A stretch of 64,000 nt of DNA from Aculops lycopersici (lineage: Eukaryota; Arthropoda; Arachnida; Trombidiformes; Eriophyidae). Made by a program: the position numbers and the translations under genes. Under the pieces are notes generated by a model. The model ran no database searches, had not been told where the DNA came from, and worked only from the letters and a program-made list of their open reading frames with translations. Positions 58,149-64,000 of this stretch are shown piece after piece (position 1 is the first letter of the stretch; every line of letters starts with the position of its first letter). The stretch covers positions 653,377 to 717,376 of the forward strand of contig WNKI01000003.1 in NCBI GenBank assembly GCA_015350385.1. The letters are read 5' to 3'.

Positions 58149-58781
58149 ATGCGAGCCACCAGCTCACAGAGTCGCGTGTTTAGCGGCGGCGGTGGCGGCA
58201 TTGGGTACCGTGGTGGCGGTTGCAATTGCTACTGCTATTGCAGCGACCGTCAGCCGCCCGAAAACCGCAGCATGCTGCTTGGCGAGTTGGCCACCGGAAG
58301 TGGCGAAGCAACTCGCCGGTACCACAACAACCTGAAGAGTCACACAATAGGAGAGTCGACCTACTGTTGCTGCTACTGCCGCTTTCGCTCCTCCAATTCA
58401 AGTTTTCACACTTTCCTTTCCTGGAGGACAAGTGAATTGACATCATCATCATTACATCATTCATATAATAATAATAGTAATAATGATAACAATTGTAACA
58501 AAATCGCACAAAGAGACTCACAAAATTTACACAAGACGAACCAACAGAGAAGGAGTTCGATTATTATTAGTAATCCTCTAATTGGCCACCTGTTTTACCT
58601 TGTGTTGGCCCTAATGGTGGCAGATCATTTTTGCACACAACAAGTGGCCGCTCATCCGGATGCAAATCGCTTGTACGAGGATCTAATGATGACTTACCAT
58701 CGATTTGCGCGGCCAGTTCAAAATGATAGCAACACGCTGACAGTAAAGTTGGGCTTGCGACTGTCTCAGCTGATTGATGTG
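58149..58781 (+). CDS. first coding exon of a second nAChR subunit (partial gene)
   Basis: The exon end encodes HPDANRLYEDLMMTYHRF, ARPVQNDSNTLTVKLGLRL and SQLIDV, nearly identical to the exon-1 end of the neighbouring minus-strand receptor, and stops at the same position with a GTG/GTAAGT donor (58781/58782). A hydrophobic signal segment precedes it (GHLFYLVLALMVADHF). The frame stays open upstream to ATGs at 58149 and 58272, which would give an unusual extension of more than 100 residues rich in Gly, Cys, Ser and Asn. The true start may instead be in an upstream exon, for instance spliced near 58569 (ATTATTAG). No following exon (the TTxVWVxQEW type) is found before 64000, so the first intron is over 5.2 kb. 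It is clearly an nAChR fragment; the start and subunit type are unknown. Confidence 0.8.
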
Positions 58782-59340
58782 GTAAGTAAACACTCACTTT
58801 CTTAAACACAAACATTAATTGAACCTTTGCTTTTGTTGTGGTGGGAGCTGAAGAGTTCAAAGAGGAAGTGAACAGGCAGAGAGCTAGTCTATATATTAGC
58901 ACGAGAGTAGGCAGTTACATGAGACTCAGATCAGTTTGTTTATCTTGAGACGTAAGCCGCAAGCTAGCCAAGTGTTTTGTGTTATGACAAGCGCAACTTC
59001 ATCCCGTTGCGCTTATTATCTTGCCCAATCGACGCTATCGCTAGCGGTTCGTATACTTTGTGTTGTATGGAATAACAACACAGGAAAGCAATAGAGGACC
59101 TAGCGATTTTGCCGCAAGACGCCCTCACCCGCGAGTCTCTGTGTGAGAATAGTAGCGACAGTAGCAACAGCGACAAGTAACTAAGGCGCTAATCCAATTA
59201 GTCGCCTGTTGGCTCGGCGCCGACTTGAATGAAGTTGTTGTCGATTTAGCCGAGTGGCTTGCCGACTGACTCACTGACTGACTAGGAGTGATGGAGCAAA
59301 TGAGCCGAAAGTTCCATGTAGCCTAGTGGCAATAGAGGCA

Positions 59341-59394
59341 GTTACAGTTACGGTTACGGTTACAGTTACAGTTACAGTTACAGTTACAGTTACA
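59341..59394. repeat. (GTTACR)9 hexanucleotide minisatellite
   Basis: Nine tandem units: one GTTACA, two GTTACG, then six GTTACA. Confidence 0.95.
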
Positions 59395-62300
59395 GTTGCT
59401 GATGCAGTTGCTCTCTATCTGTGGTGTTTACTGACTTTAGCTTGGGGTTGCTTGAAGTAGCTTGCCAGCTAGCCCGCAACTCAACCGAACCTAACCAGCG
59501 AGCGAAGTGGTGAAATTAATTTCCGCGTGCATAGCGACCCAAGCTGCTGGCCCCCAAGCTGGCCACCGCAACTCAAATTGAAAACTGGCTAGCCCCACGC
59601 TCGGCTATGGGTTTTGGTTTGGTGGCCCACAACGCCGAGCTCCTAGTGCCGCCAACTCTGCTACAGGCAAATGTAACTAAAAGACAACTCAAATCTTCGC
59701 TTCTAGTTGGGAGCATCGCTCTAAGGGCTTTTCACAAAGCAGTAGCTAGTGAGCCAGCTACTCGGTCAATCAGCGATCATGAGCTTGGCATAAGTTCGTA
59801 AGACAACCACCACAAGGAAGCGGGTCGCATGGAGGTAGCAAATCCGTTTTCTCCCCGCCGGGAGGCATATGCGCGCGCCAAGGGCACGAAGCTGAACATA
59901 CAGGAAGTTGGCTTGCCAAGCGGAAGTGAATCGGAGGTGCTCGTGTGTTTGTTCAGTCGCTTGGCTTGCCAAAAGCTTGTTAATGGTAGAGGCTGCACCA
60001 TAACGAGAAGGAATGCAAGAGAAGGAGGAAGAGACAAAAGCTGGAGCCCGAGAGTGAGATTTAGATTTAGATTTGGACTTGAAAAGGTGAACTCAGCCAC
60101 CACCTTCGCTGACAGGTAGGTGAGCTGAGGTTGAGTTGTCACAATATGAGCACGCGGAGAGTTCGTCTCTAATTTGGTCCCAGCTCAGCGGATCCGCCGG
60201 AAGGCTTCTACGGTCCGCGCCACAAGCGCGAGTGACGCACACACCAACTTCCGCTTGCGAGCAGAGAAAATCTCAATCCACATCAAATCTGCAGCTGGCA
60301 AAACAAACTGCAGCCACAGGCCGCCGCGCCACTCAAACCACCAAGAGTCGCCATAAGCTCTCATGAGAGTGGGGGCAGCGCACAGGTTGTTAGCCTAAGT
60401 GAGTTGCGAGTGGCCAACAAGACTGACTTCCGGTTGCGATTGATGGATCATCGACGAGTTTGTTTGGTGGCGTCAAGTTGACCTAAGATTTGCATTCGCG
60501 CAAACAGAGGCGGTCGCGGTGTTACTGGTTGTGGCTGCGATAGTTTGCAAGCGAGTGTGCCTCCCGTTGAAGTTTCTCTACCTACATCGCCCATTACGAT
60601 TGTTGCCATTGTTGCCAATGGGAACTCGCTGATCCAGGTTCACGAGCATCAACTGGCCAAAGATACTGGCGCCACCGCCGCCGAGTCATCCATTTCACGC
60701 GCTTTAGTTTGGATGTCTCACTTTCGGGAACCAAAGCGGCTAGTTGGCGAGAGAAAGAGAAACGCACACTCAATGAATCGGCCCATTGAGTTGGTGGCAG
60801 GCAAAACTTGGGTCATTTGGCGGCGAGCAGGTGACCTACTGACATAAACGCGCTAGCCAACCAATCGAGTGGCGGTTAGTTTCCAGTTGCGAGGTCGAGG
60901 GGGCGAGCGGCAGTGGCGACGGCAGCGGCAGTTGAGCAGCCAAATGGCAAGCCAGTCGGTCAGTTGCGCTACCAGCAGGCGATCGAGTGGGCAAGTGAGC
61001 GAGCGGCGAGCGGAAGTTGCTGGCTGCTGATGATTAGATTGATGGAACGACGGGCGTGGTTAGCTCGCCACTTAAGCGGCCGGCGCCCATTTGGCGGTTA
61101 TCATGTCAGGAGCCGGCACAATTGGTGGTTGGGCGAGCGAGGCGCTGGTGTGGATGTGGATGCTGGTGCCAATGCCGCACTGAAGTTGCCACCGTGAGCG
61201 AGCTAGCCAGCCAGTTAGCCAAACTCTCGAGCGGCGATCATTTGTGAGCCCAAAAATATCTCCACTATTTCTCTTTTAGAAAATAGTTGAAGTTGAGGCA
61301 AGCGAGCGAGCGAGTGGAGCCGACGCGAAGATAGAGATGCAAAAGGTTCGTGTTGCCAGTGTAACTGTCCGGCGAGCATCTAGCATCAAATCGAATTAGT
61401 GGCCATCAAACTCGGACATTCGGTGAGCCGGTTGCCAAGTTGGTCAGCTCTTTCAGCAGCAACAGCAGCAACAAAAACAAACCACCAGAAGCTTGCCGAT
61501 ACTAAAACCAACCGAAACTCCCAACACTAAGAGCCAAACTCAACTCTGAACTCGACAACTCGAAGCGCCCAGAGCCGCCAGCGCAAAGTATCACTCTCTC
61601 AACTCTCGAGCTCCAGATTTAGAGCCAGCGTGAAGCAAAGAGCCAGTGGCTCTCTGGCTCCCGGTTTGTTGTCGCCTATCGTCGTATTTCCTCGCGAACT
61701 AGAGTCGGCGGCGACGGTGGCAACGCAAGGAGTGAAGAGATCCGCTGGGATTTCCTTCGTTGGCCAAGCGGCCGACCAAATCGAATCATTCGTTTGCTCG
61801 GTCTCAGCGGCAACCTCGACGTTGACGGCGCCAGCAAACCATACAAATTGGTGGTCAGTGGTTGCCGCCATCGTTGTCGTGGTCGTCGTTGCTTTGTTTC
61901 TACTTCTGACGACTCAATTGCAACCACGACGCTCGCGGCCTGCATCCCCAAATGTCGTTACCGGCGCCACTCACGCGGATGTCTCTTGTCGCCGGAAGCC
62001 AGCCAGCGACGGCGTTGCAAAGCTTGTTGTGTCTTTTGCTTCAATCTGTTCCATTTGGTTCGAGTGGTGGTCGGTCGGTCGGTCGGCCGGCTGATACGGT
62101 GAGTGAGGCGAGTGGAAAGAGCTGAGAACAGCGCGAAGAGGAATGGAAACAAGCGACAAAAGACGAGATAGTGGAAGGGGGACGAAACGTTACGTAATGT
62201 TGAGCGACGATTGAGCGCAAAGCAACGCGCACCAACGCGACGCGCAAACCAAACGATCTAATTAAAAGGGATTCCGTCAATCAGTGCAGTTGGTGGTAGA

Positions 62301-63976
62301 TTCGGAGGCCACTTTACAGGCAACAATGGCGTAGGCAATGCACATAGGAGCACAACAAAAATAACAAATACTCGATGCTGCTAATGCCACTTGGCCCAAC
62401 CGACCGCTTGACTGGCACTGAATTACAAGCGAGCAGCGAGTTTGTGTCTGTCGCCGGCCTCGGCATCCAACGACAGGAAACCCAACAACTAACGGCAAAG
62501 CAATCGACAAACAGACCGACTGCTGCATATTCAATCGTCTGTTAGTTTGGAACAGATAGTAAGCGAGAAAGAGAAACAGAAACAGACCAAACAAGTGGAG
62601 CAGTAAAAGGCGGCCGCCGGCTGGCGAGTGAACGGGAATAAAATTGACGTTACGCTGAATTTGTCGTCCTGATTGGCCATCGAATTTGGTGTTGCTTGTG
62701 GTGTTTTACCAAAAGTGTGGTCGCTGTCTATTTGTCCAGTCTGTTGGTTGGTTTGTTTAAAGGAGTTCCAGTAGCGGTGGCCAATTTCCGCCTCCATTTT
62801 GCAGAAGCCAGCCATTTTGTCGGTGGTAGTTTAACGAAGCAAAATCCACCACGGAAGCACAGGAGCAGAGGTAAAAGCAGCAGCAGCAGCAGCTACGACA
62901 ACAGCAACAACAAACAGCAGGTGACCTGTAACCGCCTACAAATTGAGGTCTCAATCTGAACCGAACCGATTCAATTGATTCGGATCACATCGGAGCCGAC
63001 GGGTTGAGTTTAGTTCGATGGCAACACCAACCAGGTGAAGAGGTGGCACCTTTTAGGGGCTCCCTTGCTCGCTTTGCAAACTTTTGGCCAGGTAAAGCAA
63101 GCAAGCGAGCGAGCAAACAACCCGCCTTCTTTTCCTGGGAATAGGAGAGACAAAGTGGCTCAAGTTGTGAAACTTACCCCTAAAAACTAGCCCATCCACT
63201 GGAAGTTTTCCCCGAGTCCAAGCAACATAATGGCGCCAGACGCAACTGCTATCGCAAGCAGCGGCAGCAGCAACAGCAAACCCCTCTTTCCAAATCTCAA
63301 AGTTTTGTCCAACTTTCTCCCCCTCAACAGCGACAACGACAACAAGACAAACTCTTCTCTTGCGCTAGCTGCTTTGCGAGATAAAGGAACCGGAAGCGAA
63401 CGATAGATTCGGGAGCTGGAATTCATTCATGAGAGTCGCGAGTTTCGACCACCGAATGTGCACCTGGCATTCGGCACCTCAGGCCCCGAGGCGGCCGAGT
63501 TGAGTTGAGTGGAGTGGAGTCTAGCGCGGCGCTCATTGAGACATCTGATCCGATCTGATTTCAAAGCAAACCAAGGTAAAGCATCGGCTGCGTTTGTGGT
63601 TGATGCAACAGCAGCCATCACCACGGGTACTGGTCCCTCGATCAGGAGGGCAACTTTGTTGTTGTTGTAGTGGTTGTTGTCGTTGGTCTCGTTGACTTGA
63701 CATGCCGATTCTACGCGCGAAGTAGCAGTCCCCTTAGCGGGACCGAGCCAATGAGGCGAGAGCGAGTCGGTTGCTGCTGTTATTTTGAGGATAAAGAAGA
63801 GCTGAAAGGCGAGCTGAAAGCTAAAAAGAGCAGACTAGGCGCATGAATGGGATCAAGTCCCTCACTCTCTCTGTAGGTCCTTGAGCTTTGGTTGGCCGGA
63901 AGTCGCTTGGGCCTTGATACTCTCGAGTCGCAGCGAGCACGGGCCAAGAGGCTGGAGTGAGCGAGAAGAGAGTGAG

Positions 63977-64000
63977 GGAGAGAGAGAGAGAGAGAGAGAG
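63977..64000. repeat. (GA)n run at window end
   Basis: GA dinucleotide repeat cut by the window edge. Confidence 0.9.

Larger units (their letters stand above)
58782..64000 (+). other. first intron of the second nAChR gene (runs off the window)
   Basis: About 5.2 kb after the donor at 58782 with no recognisable receptor exon. Many short open frames on both strands (for example 60545-60847, 61630-62094, 62531-62815) lack domains or homology that I can name. It includes a hexanucleotide minisatellite (59341-59394), ETS-like CCGGAAGT words at 60426 and 63896, and a GA run at the window edge. Another gene nested here cannot be ruled out. Confidence 0.5.

Noticed and set aside
59341..59394. Possible interstitial telomeric repeat
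   Set aside because: The unit GTTACA/G is not the arthropod TTAGG telomere unit on either strand.
61630..62094. 154-aa plus frame with a hydrophobic stretch
   Set aside because: The hydrophobic run comes from a GTC/GTTGTC-like low-complexity stretch; opposite-strand frames of similar length exist and no family is recognised.
1..64000. CRISPR arrays, bacterial operons, ribosomal RNA genes or an integrated virus
   Set aside because: None of the expected repeats, gene order or conserved sequence was seen; all recognised genes are animal nuclear genes.

Overview
This is nuclear DNA from an animal, almost certainly an arthropod. The evidence is a cluster of nicotinic acetylcholine receptor (nAChR) genes, a klumpfuss-like zinc-finger regulator with long poly-Q/N/S tracts, a DYRK kinase, AATAAA poly(A) signals and GT..AG introns. 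Nearly every gene is a single exon. That would suit a lineage with heavy intron loss, for example some mites, but the sequence alone does not fix the species. One assembly gap of N lies at 47128-47512.

Layout. 1-1283 (-): a mitochondrial folate/FAD-type carrier (SLC25A32-like) with what looks like a duplicated, alternative last exon. 2009-2506 (-): an orphan secreted protein. 2507-11705: no convincing gene, many simple repeats, probably upstream DNA of the next gene. 11706-14510 (+): a two-Ig-domain membrane protein with a long cytoplasmic tail, two exons. 14906-14976 (+): tRNA-Gly(TCC). 17405-19288 (+): proline dehydrogenase. 19289-24707: non-coding, presumably regulatory DNA for the next gene. 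24708-30012 (+): klumpfuss/WT1/EGR-type C2H2 factor, two exons. 30013-35138: no gene recognised. 35139-37833: a dense housekeeping block holding a tiny secreted cationic peptide (+), dynactin subunit 6 (-), a SNAPC2-like protein (+) and an Mff/Tango11-like tail-anchored protein (-). 39109-39846 (+): L-xylulose (dicarbonyl) reductase. 40004-40826: a probable non-autonomous DNA transposon with long inverted ends and an 8-bp target duplication. 41672-45541 (-): DYRK2-type kinase. 49267-51048 (+): type II membrane protein, possibly sarcoglycan-like. 53001-57077 (-): complete seven-exon nAChR alpha-type subunit. 58149-58781 (+): first coding exon of a second nAChR gene, head to head with the first and running off the window.

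Functionally the window mixes mitochondrial metabolism (carrier, proline oxidation, fission factor), core cell machinery (dynactin, snRNA transcription), neuronal or developmental genes (nAChR pair, klumpfuss-like factor, Ig receptor) and long intergenic regions. These are independent transcription units, with tight divergent or convergent pairs in the 35-38 kb block. The most interesting observations are the alternative carrier exon, the nAChR pair with an aspartate inside TM2, the inverted-repeat element, and the convergent pair whose poly(A) signals lie in each other's coding sequence.
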